Assembly: GCA_028753945.1 (NCBI GenBank)
Contig: JAPNXP010000001.1
Coordinates: 11,832,501 to 11,896,500 of the forward strand
DNA: 64,000 nucleotides
Direction of reading: 5' to 3'
Origin: Hexactinellida sp. DTS-2022
Taxonomy: Eukaryota > Porifera > Hexactinellida
This document shows positions 34,285-46,908 of this stretch, piece after piece. Every line of letters begins with the position of its first letter. The stretch's first letter is position 1. Below the pieces are notes generated by a model. It worked only from the letters and a program-made list of their open reading frames with translations. It made no database searches and was not told the origin of the DNA. The translations under genes were made by a program, and so were the position numbers.

Positions 34285-35201
34285 CGTGACCTACGTTATA
34301 TAAGGCCTATGCACCAACTTTTTGAAACTGGACCATGGATTAAAGGAAGGCTATTGATAAATAGGTTATTTATCGTTATCTAAATAACTAGTAGTGATAG
34401 ACCTCATAAATGTTCTATAACTATATAGGAACATGATATCTAGGTATACATAGCACCCTTCAGAATTGAGCTATGTCATCATTTGATTACGTAATCGTTA
34501 TTTTTGGTGGGTATTATCGTGTTTTTATAGCCCGCTTTTAACATAGTTAGACGCGTTATAAATGTTCAAAATTGGAACATGATGATGCCCATAACTAGTT
34601 AAATTAAATATATTGAAATTATAAATGGAATGTTGACACATTCTTCGGTTGCCAGGGATATGTATATTTCCTAAAATGAGCCATAAATCTCAAAAATTAT
34701 TGTAGTTAGGCATATATAATGTATAATCAATGAATAGGAAGTTACCAATTGCGGATAGATCAGTACTAGCCTAGTTTACATAAAATCGATAGTTTTTGAT
34801 TTATGGCTCATTTTAGGAAATATACATTTCCCTGGCAACCGAGGAATGTGTCAACATTCCATTTATAATTTCAATATATTTAATTTAACTAGTTATGGGC
34901 ATCATCAAGTTCCAATTTTGAACATTTATAACGCGTCTAACTATGTTAAAAGCGGGCTATAAAAACACGATAATACCCACCAAAAATAACGATTACGTAA
35001 TCAAATGATGACATAGCTCAATTCTGAAGGGTGCTATGTATACCTTGATACCATGTTCCTATATAGTTATAGAACATTTATGAGGTCTATCACTACTAGT
35101 TATTTAGATAACGATAAATAACCTATTTATCAATAGCCTTCCTTTAATCCATGGTCCAGTTTCACAAAGTTGGTGCATAGGCCTTATATAACGTAGGTCA
35201 C
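34285..35201. mobile_element. Foldback element with ~410-bp inverted arms
   Basis: The left arm (about 34285-34693) and right arm (about 34793-35201) are near-identical inverses separated by a loop of about 100 bp. Outer ends read CGTGACCTACGTTATATAAG and its complement. GTATGTAG occurs at 34277-34284 and 35202-35209, an apparent 7-8-bp target duplication. There is no coding potential. The high arm identity suggests recent activity or gene conversion. Confidence 0.9.
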
Positions 35202-35202
35202 G

Positions 35203-36128
35203 TATGTAGTTATTAGTTAAGAGTCTTCTTAGCACTATTAGGATAGTTTGATATGTTGTTTGGTATTTCTAAGTCTTTTATTAAACATATTGGAGCATCA
35301 ACTTAACAACAGTACTAACCGAACTTTACTATATTCAATATCACACAAAAATACTGCAAGACATTGTATAGTAATGAATATTTCCACTTTTTACGAATGT
35401 ATGTTGTGATAATATCACTATTTAGTTTGAAAATTTTCTAGTACAAATAGCGAACTTCAGATAAAAATTAATTATTTTCCCACAAATAATAGATAATTCA
35501 GTTATATAACTAGTTAGTGTATTATGGACCTGGGCACAGAAGTATTCTCATTGAATAATTAGTGGGAATTAACATGTATTCATATCGCCTAGGAATCAAT
35601 ATATGTAGAATATGCTGGTATAGTACTCGGTACATAGTACCTGGTTAGTTAAGTAAGATTTACATCACATTTATTGTAATGATGTGTATTTCTATGAACA
35701 GATGATTCGGTTAGTGGGACAATAGATCTAATGTGAAAGTACATATGAGAAGGTATACATTGCCAGCGCCACGTATTATGAGGTGTGGGTGTAGTGGGTG
35801 TCACTGTACAAGCACCGCTTCATTTCCTTGAGGCAGTGGGTGTCCGGACACCCAGGACACCCCCGGTGGCGCCGGTCCTGGTATATAAGCACAATGAATT
35901 ATTTGATGAGTAAGGCAGGGCGATCATTAATATAATGAACGGGAGACTTGTATTATACTATGTTGTGATATTTGGTATGTAATACGTAATACGTAATGCT
36001 GCTTCATGTGTTCAAAATGAATTATATGTCACCGTGTATTTTTTAACAGGTTTTCTTGACTTAAATTGCATTTTACATATTTGGATTACAAATTTCTGCA
36101 CAGTTTGTAAGAGATCTTCATTACAAAT
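35203..36128. other. AT-rich spacer with one GC-rich transposon fragment
   Basis: There is no gene. A GC-rich block at about 35764-35880 has GCCAGCGCCAC on the left and GGTGGCGCCGGTCCTGG on the right, like diverged ends of a hAT-type MITE. Confidence 0.45.
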
Positions 36129-36129
36129 A

Positions 36130-36260
36130 ATAAAAAAATCCAAAATTGCAGCTGTGCCGACGCATGTTCCTTTGGTGGCACTATATTTTGTTGGTTGTTT
36201 ATTGATAGTGCCTCCAAAGGAACATGCTGTCGGCGCAGGCTGCAATTTTGGATTTTTTTT
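36130..36260. repeat. 125-bp hairpin, copy 1 of 5
   Basis: AATCCAAAATTGCAGCTGTG..CGACGCATGTTCCTTTGG is mirrored by CCAAAGGAACATGCTGTCGG..CTGCAATTTTGGATT. The stem is about 52 bp and the loop about 20 nt. Other copies lie at about 36961-37100, 38449-38576, 40104-40228 and 41285-41421. Runs of A on the left and T on the right bound every copy. Confidence 0.9.
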
Positions 36261-39200
36261 TGCCAAGTCATCAACGCCCAAGGTGTGAAGAAGCATTTGT
36301 TAATTGGTCCGAGTCACAAGGAACGGTAGATAAATTTGAAGTTTGTTTCTATCATAAACCATCTAGAGTTTAATGCCATTCATTCATTATGTATTGATAA
36401 TAAATTATATTATTAGTTATTTATCTTAGCATTGTTATCCACGGTTGAGTTGAATTAAGTCAACAAATTCCTTATATTATATTATTTTATTTAATCCATT
36501 GTATGGTAAATTAAATAGAAGCCAGCTGCAATTTATAAGTTAAATCAATTTAATTATCGCAAGTTGAATCAATAGAGTAAGATTTAACAAGTTAAATCAA
36601 TATAATTATTACAAGTTGAAACAATGGAATTAGATTTAACAGTTATACTGAAACTGAAGTGTGAGTAAACAAAGAAATTTCAACCCCCATTTATGGCAGA
36701 AATAAAACTCTTTATTGAAAGTTTTCTTCTCCCATCAGACGCGGAATTTTATGGTGAATCCAAATGTGAAATAAAATTTGGGGGTTTACTAAAACATATT
36801 TTGTGTTATGGACCAGACAAACTTTGAAAGGTGTTAAAGATGTGTCAAAAATTTCTTAATCAAAAATCGTAACCCCAGGTGCAAATTAGACGGTCCCATT
36901 GCACCTACATGCAAAGTTTAAGCCCATCAACTATAAAGCTCTGGCCAGGGCACCGTCTACGGAGAAAAAAAAAAAAAAAATCCAAAATTGCAGCTGTGCC
37001 GACGCATGTTCCTTTTGTGGCACTATATTTTGGTGGTGGTTTATTGATAGTGCCTCCAAAGGAACACGCTGTCGGCACAGCTGCAATTTTGGATTTTTTT
37101 CGCCATGTCATGAACGCCTCATAGTGTTTAGTCTCATTTGACAAGTTGTACGGGATAAAGGAACCATTGTTGATTTTAAATTATTTCTATCTTGAACCAT
37201 CTTGGGTTTAATGTCATTCATTCATTATGTATAGATAATAAATGATATAAATAGTTAATTATTTTAGCAATGTGAGTTGAGTTGAGTTAAGTAAAAAAAT
37301 TTCCAATTTAATTTAAATTGCTTTAATCCATTGAATATTAATATACTGTTTAAAATTGGAAATCAGCATACTTGTTTACTTAGAATGACAAAAGGGATCT
37401 AGTTTATATTCCTATTATAACCCCCTATCACTCTAATACAATTCGACCACCAAACACGCACACAGACGAATAGTCATTTAATAGATATTCCATTTCATTA
37501 ATCCATTGTTTGTATATCAGTCATCGTTTTAAAATTGAAATCAGCATACTCGCTTACTTTGAATGACATATGGGATTAAGTTTATATTTCCATTATACGT
37601 AAATGCTTTATAAACCCCCCCTTACACTCTAATACATTTCGGGCACCAAGCACACAAATAGACAAATATTTATACAAATAGATATTCCATCTCATTAATC
37701 CATTGTTTGAATATCAGAAATCGTTCTGAAATTGAATAACTGTTGAGTGAAATTGAATTTTCATATAGGAGAAAACTTTAAATACAACTATTGTATTAGA
37801 AATCGATTTATATACTATTGAATCAAATTGAATTATTCATATAAATAGAATAAATTATTGTAACTATGATATCAGAAATTGATTTGTATAGTAATAGCTA
37901 TTGAATGTAAATTAATTATTCATATATACTAGAATTCTTTATTGTAATTATGATATCAACAATAACTTGAATCGAAATAACAGTGAATCAATTGAATTAT
38001 TCATAAATAGTAGATCTTGATCGAAACCACGAAATAATTGCATAATTGAATATTAATGAATTTACTATTTTAGAAAGTTAAGGGTGGATTGTGGCAACTT
38101 TGAGCCTAATTCTCAGGAAAATGAGGACGGATTAAAAAAATCGTGAAGAGCTATCAGTTGCAAAATACTTTTCTGAAGCTAACGATTTCAAATTTTTTCT
38201 TGTTATTGCTTTTATTTTCTTATGGGACAAAAAAAGCTAAAAGTCCCGTTAAAAATTTTCCCAAGTCGAAATTGAAAAATCAGGCCACGAAGTGCACATT
38301 AATCAACAACCAGACACCTATCCTGAAAATCTCAGAGCTCTAGCACTTATGGTTTAGCCTGGGGAGGCGACACGGAGAAAACAAAAAACATCCAAGGCAG
38401 TGAGATTAGAACTGGGCCACTATACTATAGTATAGTCGGCACAGTAATAATAAAATCCAAAATTGCAGCTGTGCCGACGCATGTTCCTTTTGTGGCACTA
38501 TCTTTTGGTGGTGGTTTATTGATAGTGCCTCCAAAGGAACACGCTTGTGGCACAGCTGCAATTTTGGATTTTTTTCGCCATGTCATGAACACCTCATAGT
38601 GTTTAGTCTCATTTAACAAGTTGTACGGGACAAAGGAACCATTGTTGATTTTAAATTATTTCTATCTTGAACCATCTTGGGTTTAATGCCATTCATTCAT
38701 TATGTATAGATAATAAAAGATATAAATAGCTAATTATTTTAGCAATGTGAGTTGAGTTGAGTTAAGTAAACAAATTTCCAATTAAATTTAATTTGCTTTA
38801 ATCCATTGAATATTAATATACTGTTTAAAATTGGAAATCAGCATACTTGTTTACTTAGAATGACAAAGGGGATCTAGTTTATATTTCTATTATAACCCCC
38901 TATCACTCTAATACAATTCGACCACCAAACACGCACACAGACGAATAGTCATTTAAAAGATATTCCATTTCATTAATCCATTGTTTGTATAGCAGTCATC
39001 GTTTTAAAATTAAATCAGCATACTCGCTTACTTTGAATGACATATGGGATTAAGTTTATATTTCAATTATACGTAAATGCTATATAAACCCCCCCCCCCT
39101 TACACTCTAATACATTTCGGGCACCAAGCACACAAATAGACAAATATTTATACAAATAGATATTCCATCTCATTAATCCATTGTTTGAATATCAGAAATC

Positions 39201-39864
39201 GTTCTGAAATTGAATAACTGTTGAGTGAAATTGAATTTTCATATAGGAGAAAACTTTAATACAACTATTGTATTAGAAATCGATTTATATACTATTGAAT
39301 CAAATTGAATTATTCATATAAATAGAATACATTATTGTAACTATGATATCAGAAATTGATTTGTATAGTAATAGCTATTGAATGTAAATTAGTTATTCAT
39401 ATATACTAGAATTCTTTATTGTAATTATGATATCAACAATAACTTGAATCGAAATAACACTGAATCAATTGAATTATTCATAAATAGTTTATTTCATTGA
39501 AACCACGAAATGATTGCATAATTGAATATTAATGAATTTACGATTTTATAAAGTTAAGGGTGTATTGTGGCAACTTTGAGCCTAGTTATCAGGAAAATGA
39601 GGACAGTTTTAAAAAGTCGTGAAGAGCTATCAGTTGCAAAATAGTTTTCTGATACTAATGATTAAAAAAAATTTCTTGTTATTGCATGTATTTTCTTATG
39701 GGACAAAAAAAGCTTAAAGTCCCGTTAAAAATTTTCCCAAGTCGAAATTAATAAATCGTGACCCCAGGTGCACATCTGTAACCCATGAGACACCTATCCT
39801 GAAAATTTCAGTCCTTAGTTAATTAAACTCTATTCAGTAGAGAGGCTACGGACCAATAATAACC

Positions 39865-40103
39865 AAGGCAGTAAGATTAGAACTGGGCCACTATACTATA
39901 GTATAGTCGGCACAGTAATAATAATAAAAATAAAGGCAGTGATTCTAATACTGGGCCACTATACTATAGTATAGTCGGCACAGTAAAAATAAAGGCAGTG
40001 ATTATAATACTGGGCCACTATACTATAGTATAGTCGGCACAGTAAAAATAAAGGCAGTGATTCTAATACTGGGCCACTATACTATAGTATAGTCGGCACA
40101 GTA
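39865..40103. repeat. Palindrome sub-repeat array, 4 units
   Basis: Same core as 42498-43145 (GGGCC, ACTATACTATAGTATAGT, CGGCACAGTAA), with shorter AAATAAAGGCAGTGATT spacers. It immediately precedes hairpin copy 4. Confidence 0.88.
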
Positions 40104-42497
40104 AAAAATCCAAAATTGCAGCTGTGCCGACGCATGTTCCTTTGGTGGCACTAAATTTTGGTGGTGGTTTATTGATAGTGCCTCCAAGGGAACATGCTGT
40201 CGGCACAGCTGCAATTTTGGATTTTTTTTCGCCATGTCATCATCACTGTGTAGGTGTTAAATTATTTCAAAAAGGTGTTTCAAAAGGCAACTACCCTTAG
40301 TGAGTTGGAAGTTTCGTTTTAGCTAACTTCATTTCAAAGATATTCAAGTTTCAGTAGAATATAATAAGTGATGAGTCAGCATTTTTTATGTGCGTGTTTG
40401 GTGATTACCCAACGCCAACCAACCTATGCGAATTAATAAATTAACAAAATTGTAAACACATTTTTTTAACGATGTCATCATCACCTCAAGGTGTCAAGAC
40501 CCACTTGTATAGGTGTTACGTGCCATAAGAACCAATTGATAAATTTAAAGTTTTTTTCCATCTTATATCATTTCTGAGATTAATCAAATTTAGATAATTA
40601 GTATAATATTTAATTAATCTATTAATAATTTAACACCAATATTATGTACATCAAAATAAATTAAGTTCAATTATTTGCAATAATTATTAATCGAAATTGA
40701 ATTTCACTATTATATTTGAATTCAGCGCACTCGATAACCCCACTAATCTATTTGGAACCATCTCTATAAGTTAAACACAGAGCGAATTAATTAGAATTAA
40801 ATTCGTCATGTATCCATTGTGCAAGAATATTGTAAGCAGAATAAATATAATCACAAAATCTGTCGTTGTTATGGAATGTAGAACCTTAGTTTTCAATTAT
40901 AAAATAGAAGCCTACTCGATCTCACAAGTTGAATCACTAGAATTATCGCAAGGTGAAACAATAGAATTGGATTTAACACTTTCAATTGAACTGAAGTGTC
41001 AGGAAACAAAGGAAACTTGCAACTCCATTGTGGCACTAACGAAACCCAATTTAAAATTTCGTGCACTGTGAAAAGGTGTAGAATTTAATTCTCCTTCCGA
41101 CATGTAAAATTTATCAAGCTCAAAAATAATTATTTCATTTTATGAGCCATAAATAGTTTAAATAGGTGTTAAAATAATTTGATCAAAATTCGTAACCCCA
41201 GGTGCAAATTAGACGGTCCCATCGCACCTACATGCCAAGTTTCAGCTCTCTATGTATAAAGGTGTGGCCAGGGCACCGTCTACGGAGAAAAAAAAAATCC
41301 AAAATTGCAGCCTGTGCCGACGCATGTTCCTTCGGTGGCACTATATTTTGTTGGTGGTTTATTGATAGTGCCTCCAATGGAACATGCTGTCGGCACAGCT
41401 GCAATTTTGGATTTTTTTTCGCCATGTCATCATCACTATGAAGGTGTTAAATTATTTCAAAAAGGTGTTACAGAAGGCATCGACCCTTAGAGTGGTGGAA
41501 GTTTCCATTTTGTTCTCTTCATTTTAGAGATATTCAAGTTTTAGTAGAATATAATAGCTGATGACTCAGCATTTTTTATGTGAGTGTTGGGTCATCACCC
41601 AACATCAACTAACCCATTTTAAATATCGAATTAACAAAATTGTAAAAACACATTTTTTTGACAATGTCATCATCACCTCAAGGTGTCAAGATCCACTTCT
41701 ATAGGTGGCACGTGCCATAAGGACCAATTGATAAATTGAAAGTTTGTTTCTATCTTCTATGATCTCTGAGATTTATGATATTTAATTAATTAGTATAAAT
41801 AATTATTAATATTATTTATAATTTAACACCAATTTCATTGTCAACTTACAATTATTAAGTTAAATTATTTTGTCATAAATAATTAATTAATTAATTTTGT
41901 TATCAAATTTCAATTCCGCACTCTCGATAACCCCTAATAAACAAATTGGAAGCATCTATATAAGTAATATACTGACTGAATTAATTATAATTAATTACGT
42001 CAGTATATTAACAGTGCAATAATATTCTCGCAGAAGTAAATATAATCACATAATCTGTCGTTGTTGTGAAATATATAATCTTTTTTTTCAATTGGAAAAT
42101 AGAAGCCTACTCGATCTCACAAGTTGAATCAATATAATAATAACGAGTTGAAACAGTAGAATTAGATTTAACACTTTCAATTGAACTCAAGTGTTGTAAA
42201 CAAAGGAAATTTGCAACTCAATTGTGGCACAAACCAAACCCAATTTAAAAATTCGTGCACTGTGAAAAGGTGTAGAATTTAATTCTCTATCGAATGCATT
42301 TAATTTAAATATTCGCGCACTATTTATTGTTATTTTTCTAATATTAAACATGTGCAAAAATGTGGCCAAAAATTTGTAATCAAAAATCGTGACCCCAGGT
42401 GCACATCTGTAACCCATGAAACACCTGTCATGAAAATTTTAGTTCTTAGTAATTATAACTCTGTTCTGTGGAGACGATACGGACCAATAATATTAAT

Positions 42498-43145
42498 AAC
42501 CAAGGCAGTAAGATTAGAACTGGGCCACTATACTATAGTATAGTCGGCACAGTAATAACTAACCAAGGCACTGAGATTAGAACTGGGCCACTATACTATA
42601 GTATAGTCGGCACAGTAATAACTAACCAAGGCACTGAGATTAGAACTGGGCCACTATACTATAGTATAGTCGGCACAGTAATAACTAACCAAGGCAGTAA
42701 GATTAGAACTGGGCCACTATACTATAGTATAGTCGGCACAGTAAAAAATATTAAAGGCAGTAAGATCAATACTGGGCCACTATACTATAGTATAGTCGGC
42801 ACAGTAATAATAATATTAAAGGCAGTAAGATTAGAACTGGGCCACTATACTATAGTATAGTCGGCACAGTAATAATATACAATAAAGGCAGTAAGATTAG
42901 AACTGGGCCACTATACTATAGTATAGTCGGCACAGTAATAATAATCGGTAACCAAAGCACTAAGACCAATACTGGGCCACTATACTATAGTATAGTCGGC
43001 ACAGTAATAATAATCGGTAACCAAAGCACTAAGACCAATACTGGGCCACTATACTATAGTATAGTCGGCACAGTAATAAATAAATAAAGGCAGTGATTCC
43101 AATACTGGGCCACTATACTATAGTATAGTCGGCACAGTAATAACG
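42498..43145. repeat. Palindrome sub-repeat array, about 11 units
   Basis: Units of about 58-63 bp share a fixed core, CTGGGCC, then the perfect 18-bp palindrome ACTATACTATAGTATAGT, then CGGCACAGTAA. They are joined by variable AT-rich spacers with AAGGCAGTRAGATTAGAA. Single and fourfold copies occur at about 38393-38448 and 39865-40103. Where the period is 63 bp a frame stays open (42468-42860), which I treat as a by-product of the repeat. Confidence 0.9.
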
Positions 43146-43289
43146 TAGTATGCAACTTGATATTAATACAATTTTGTAGATGCAGTAAATCCTATTAACT
43201 GGTCACTTTGTTACAGCTGGTACTGCACAATTATGCTTGTGCACCTGATTAACCGTTGGATCAATTAAACGGAATATACAATATCTATA

Positions 43290-43661
43290 TTGTTAAAACT
43301 CGATTGTTGTGTGTTTGTTTCTTTGCTTGTTTGTTTGTTTCTTTGCTTGTTTGTTTGTCCAGATTGTAATAAAGTGACGGGGGAATCAAAACCGCAATTA
43401 AACTAACTTCCAAATGTTATAATAAGTAAACAAGTATGGAGATTTTGAATTTCGCATTTATAAATTTATAATATTAATATTTTTTGTCGTTGTTGTTTAC
43501 ACAAATAGGTAAACAAATTATTCAAAAATCAAAATCAACTCTGAAGCCAGATATTTACTATTATAAACTATGAATCAATTGTTTAGTGAGGAGGCCGCAT
43601 AGCGGCTCATAACTTGAGGTGCGTCGCGAAGCTTTCGAGACCGAAGGGCTCGTAGTATTGA
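43290..43661 (-). repeat. Composite repeat (CR), inverted copy with one tandem unit
   Basis: Read on the minus strand: the head ACGAGCCCTTCGGTCTCGAA (ending near 43655), one ~140-bp unit, and the tail with CAATCTGGACAAACAAAC and a CAAA-rich run. A block of the head between the first and last hairpins is rearranged relative to other copies. Confidence 0.75.
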
Positions 43662-46600
43662 ATCGGTAAATACTTTAAATGTTTAAATAGAAGATAACTC
43701 ACTTGGTATCTGAGGTCGTATTGGTAATGATGTTAGTGTTGTTTATAATTGTGATGGAATCTAAATATAAATAATACAGTACATGATGTAAATAGCATCA
43801 TTATCAAGGAGCGAATAACTAATTAATGTGTTTAAATGAAGATTAAAATTTATGATATAGTAAATGTTCCGAAAACTGTAAAATATAAGCCAACTCACAG
43901 TAGTTAGTTGAGAATGCAAGTACACGTATCTCTGATTCGAACCAATTCCTTTTGTAATAGAATTCTTCTATTATGGATATGTTTCCTAGCAATAGAAATT
44001 AGGATAAATAATTTTATCAAATTAATAGAACACATTGCTTGTTAAAATCCCAAAATACTAACCTGATAAATTGATAAATTAACAATTGTAGAAATTTGAT
44101 AAATTTCTGTGTTTACACAAATATAATAAATGAATAGTGTTAATTTGAAAATTGTATAGAATTGTATAGAGCCACTAAATCAGCTTATTTATAGATACAA
44201 TATGAGACTAATTAGTAATTACAGGAATAGTATATTTATCATATTTCACTGTAACCATAGAACCACATACGTATGCTATAAATGGTGACTCATTCCATTA
44301 CCCTAAATCGATTGCTAACCAGGAATATTAATATAGTTTAACGAGACTTTCGATTATTTTTTGATATTCGGTTGGCAACCAAATATATTCGGTAGGCAAA
44401 ATAAATTAGTAACAAGATTAAGCAGATCATGATCCCCGAGTATACAAATATTGCACCAAATAATTTGAGAATACTTAAATATCGATTAATCAGTATTAAG
44501 GACAAAATTTGAGAATTGAATGTTAGGAATTTAATAACATTCCTGAGGTAAGAATTGTGTGAGAAATGAATTTATCGGAAATTAACTCTGAACACGAATA
44601 CAACAATAAAAAGTTGATCTGATAGGATAAAAAATGTTGGCAATGTTACATGCTTTACAACGATAGTGTTACAAACTAACCATATGCTGTATTAAGTATA
44701 TCCGGCCTTGAATTTATATAGGAATATGGATGAAAAACAATCTACGTAGGGCCAAAGAATTGTTTAGCGCAGATAAAGTGTATGTAAATAGTAGAATAAA
44801 ATATTGTTCTATTAACAAGCTACTTTAAAACCTCAAACAAGTATCCAATGTTAATTGTGTTCTTCTAATAGCAAGTTCGCCTATTTGCAGGAAATTTCGT
44901 TTAAAGATGCGACTTGCTATTACATGATCATAAAACGGTAAATTAAACACATAACCAACATAATTCGATAGAGTCTACGAACATCTATAAGATAATTATT
45001 ATGCATCAATCATCATCTGTGAATGTATTTAAATTGTAAACAGATATACTTAATAACTACAATAAATTATACAATACAATATTAACATGCTTCAATCACA
45101 CTATATGGCTAGACAATCTTAATTGTATGAAAACAGTTGAATTTACAGTAAAGAGATAACGAAGCAAATACAAACAACAGACAGATGCAAATGAATAACA
45201 TTACTATAATAATAATAATATTATTGGAATATTATATACACGTAAACTATGTATAAACCACGTATAAACCACGTATAAACCACGTTAGTTGATGGACTAA
45301 AGTAGTTCATAGCAAAGTCTTTTATAGGCAGTAGATTAGTCAGGCTAGACTCCTGGATGTGGAACACGGTTTGGCTAACTCCTGGCGGTTTGGCCTATAG
45401 GATTGTAGCAATAGATTAACACAGTGGTTAGCAACTTGGCCCACATGATATGTAAATTTTCACTGCACAGAATGTTTGGTAATTGCTATAAGGGTCCACG
45501 GTTGAAAAATATGCATATGGTAAATTGCAAAATATGTATTCTATTGACTTAAAATATTTTTTCGGATTCTTCATACACGAGGGGACCGTAAAAATACGTT
45601 CACTTTATCCGGAATTTTATTACCAATCACGATTTGTATTGGGAGGCCTTGAAGGGGACTGTATTAACCGAAATTTCGTGTTCGTACTAACGAAGTTCTA
45701 CTGTAATTTGATTTACATCAGTTATTCTGGAGAACCGTTCCTTTCTGCAGAAAGAACTCAATTTCTACATACAGTTTCCGAATAAGGCGAACGCATTTTA
45801 AAAGATATTGATAATAATATATCCTCCATAAAGTTATAATGAAAGCGTTTTGGCCGATATATAGAAGCAAGTCCATATTTATTTACCTGTTGTTTGTCGT
45901 GTAATATCTCCAACAAGGAGATAATTGCCATTTGAAATGATAAATCTTCATTTGTTAAGGGATACTAATCATTTTCTATTTAGAAGTGTATATAGTACAT
46001 ATTCACATTTGTTACAGAACGTATTATCGGAAGTCTAACTTTGTTCTTCAAAAGTCAACACCTTGGGGACCAGCCAAAATGTTCTCTTTTGGGAGGTGTT
46101 CACTTTTCATTACATGAACACTTCAACTGCCAAAGTATGAATGTCCACAAATGTCTAATAATGTAATATATATAGGGGCATCAGAATTCCTTCACTGTTT
46201 ACCAAATGTGTGAAAGTCTTGTACAAACAGATAGTCTATTCTCCCCATTGTATCAAGACATATCATGATTCTAAAGTAATAACTCTCACCTCTATTGTCT
46301 AATAAAGCCACATCATCAATTATCTCTGCTTTCACAACAAGTGTGATAACATTGCTTCCAGTAAGCCTCCAGGGTGTCCATCTCAAGCAGATCAAAGCTT
46401 GACTAAATAAATATGCCAATAAACCCAATGTTCACTTTCAAGAGGTCATATGGTATACAATTTGGACATTTGTGACCAGGGTGTTTACATTTGACTTTTC
46501 AGAAGTTAGAGGGGTAAACACAGTGTAAAGCATTGGGGAAAATTTGGGATCGAGAAAAAATGTTTTTATTTTGGAGTTGTTAACTGACACTATTAATCGG

Positions 46601-46908
46601 AGTCAACTGTTTTTACATATAGACATAGGCCTTACAAATAATTAATTGGTGTTAAAATGTGTCGCTAAGTGGTTATACGCTACAAACCTTGTTGCTACGC
46701 TAATCTAGACTTTAATACCAAACTTCGGCACTATATGTAGGCCATATTTTATTTTATTAATTCCGGACAAACAGAATTGTGTATGTATATTAACAAATTA
46801 GAAAATGACAAAGTATAATGATACTGTCAAAATGCAACAATAATAACAATCAGAGCCTAAAGTAGGGGAAAGAACACATTACAAACTATACAATTATTAT
46901 TAATCTTA
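43662..46908. other. AT-rich spacer, no gene recognised
   Basis: Very AT-rich. It holds a P4 MITE fragment at about 44855-44925 (TAATAGCAAGTTCGCCTATT), a short AACCACGTATA triplication at about 45255-45290, and a P1 MITE right part at about 45580-45703. A right end of the TCGGAGTCAACTG family lies near 46590-46610. A short frame at 46192-46428 (-) shows no family resemblance and is not called. Confidence 0.5.
45580..45703. mobile_element. P1-family MITE, left end missing
   Basis: GGGGACCGTAAAAATACGTT, TTTGTATTGGGAGGCCTTGA and the right end TTCGTACTAACGAAGTTCTA match P1 copies at 723-894 and 5864-6027. Confidence 0.65.

Larger units (their letters stand above)
36129..43145. repeat. Tandem cluster of hairpin-headed units with palindromic sub-repeats
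   Basis: Five units begin at about 36130, 36961, 38449, 40104 and 41285. Each starts with a ~125-bp inverted-repeat hairpin, continues with an AT-rich body and ends near CTACGGA(G/CC). Zero, one, zero, four or eleven copies of a palindromic sub-repeat precede the next hairpin or the cluster end. Bodies of units 2 and 3 are near-identical, as are those of 4 and 5. A body copy without hairpin lies at about 50990-51720. Open frames inside (for example 40808-41071) are not conserved between units and are not called. Confidence 0.8.

Noticed and set aside
36012..36296. Frames over the 125-bp hairpins (for example SKIAAVPTHVP-type peptides) on both strands, repeated at each hairpin
   Set aside because: They are translations of an inverted repeat, appear on both strands and stop just outside it.
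40808..41071. An 87-codon frame in unit 4 of the hairpin cluster
   Set aside because: The corresponding segment of unit 5 (about 42000-42260) is not open, so the frame is not conserved.
42468..42860. A 130-codon frame encoding a 21-residue repeat (GPLYYSIVGTV)
   Set aside because: It exists because the palindromic sub-repeat happens to be 63 bp long there. Neighbouring units of other lengths break it, and it has no gene-like context.
46192..46428. A 78-codon minus-strand frame
   Set aside because: No family resemblance, no splice context and a repeat-like surrounding.
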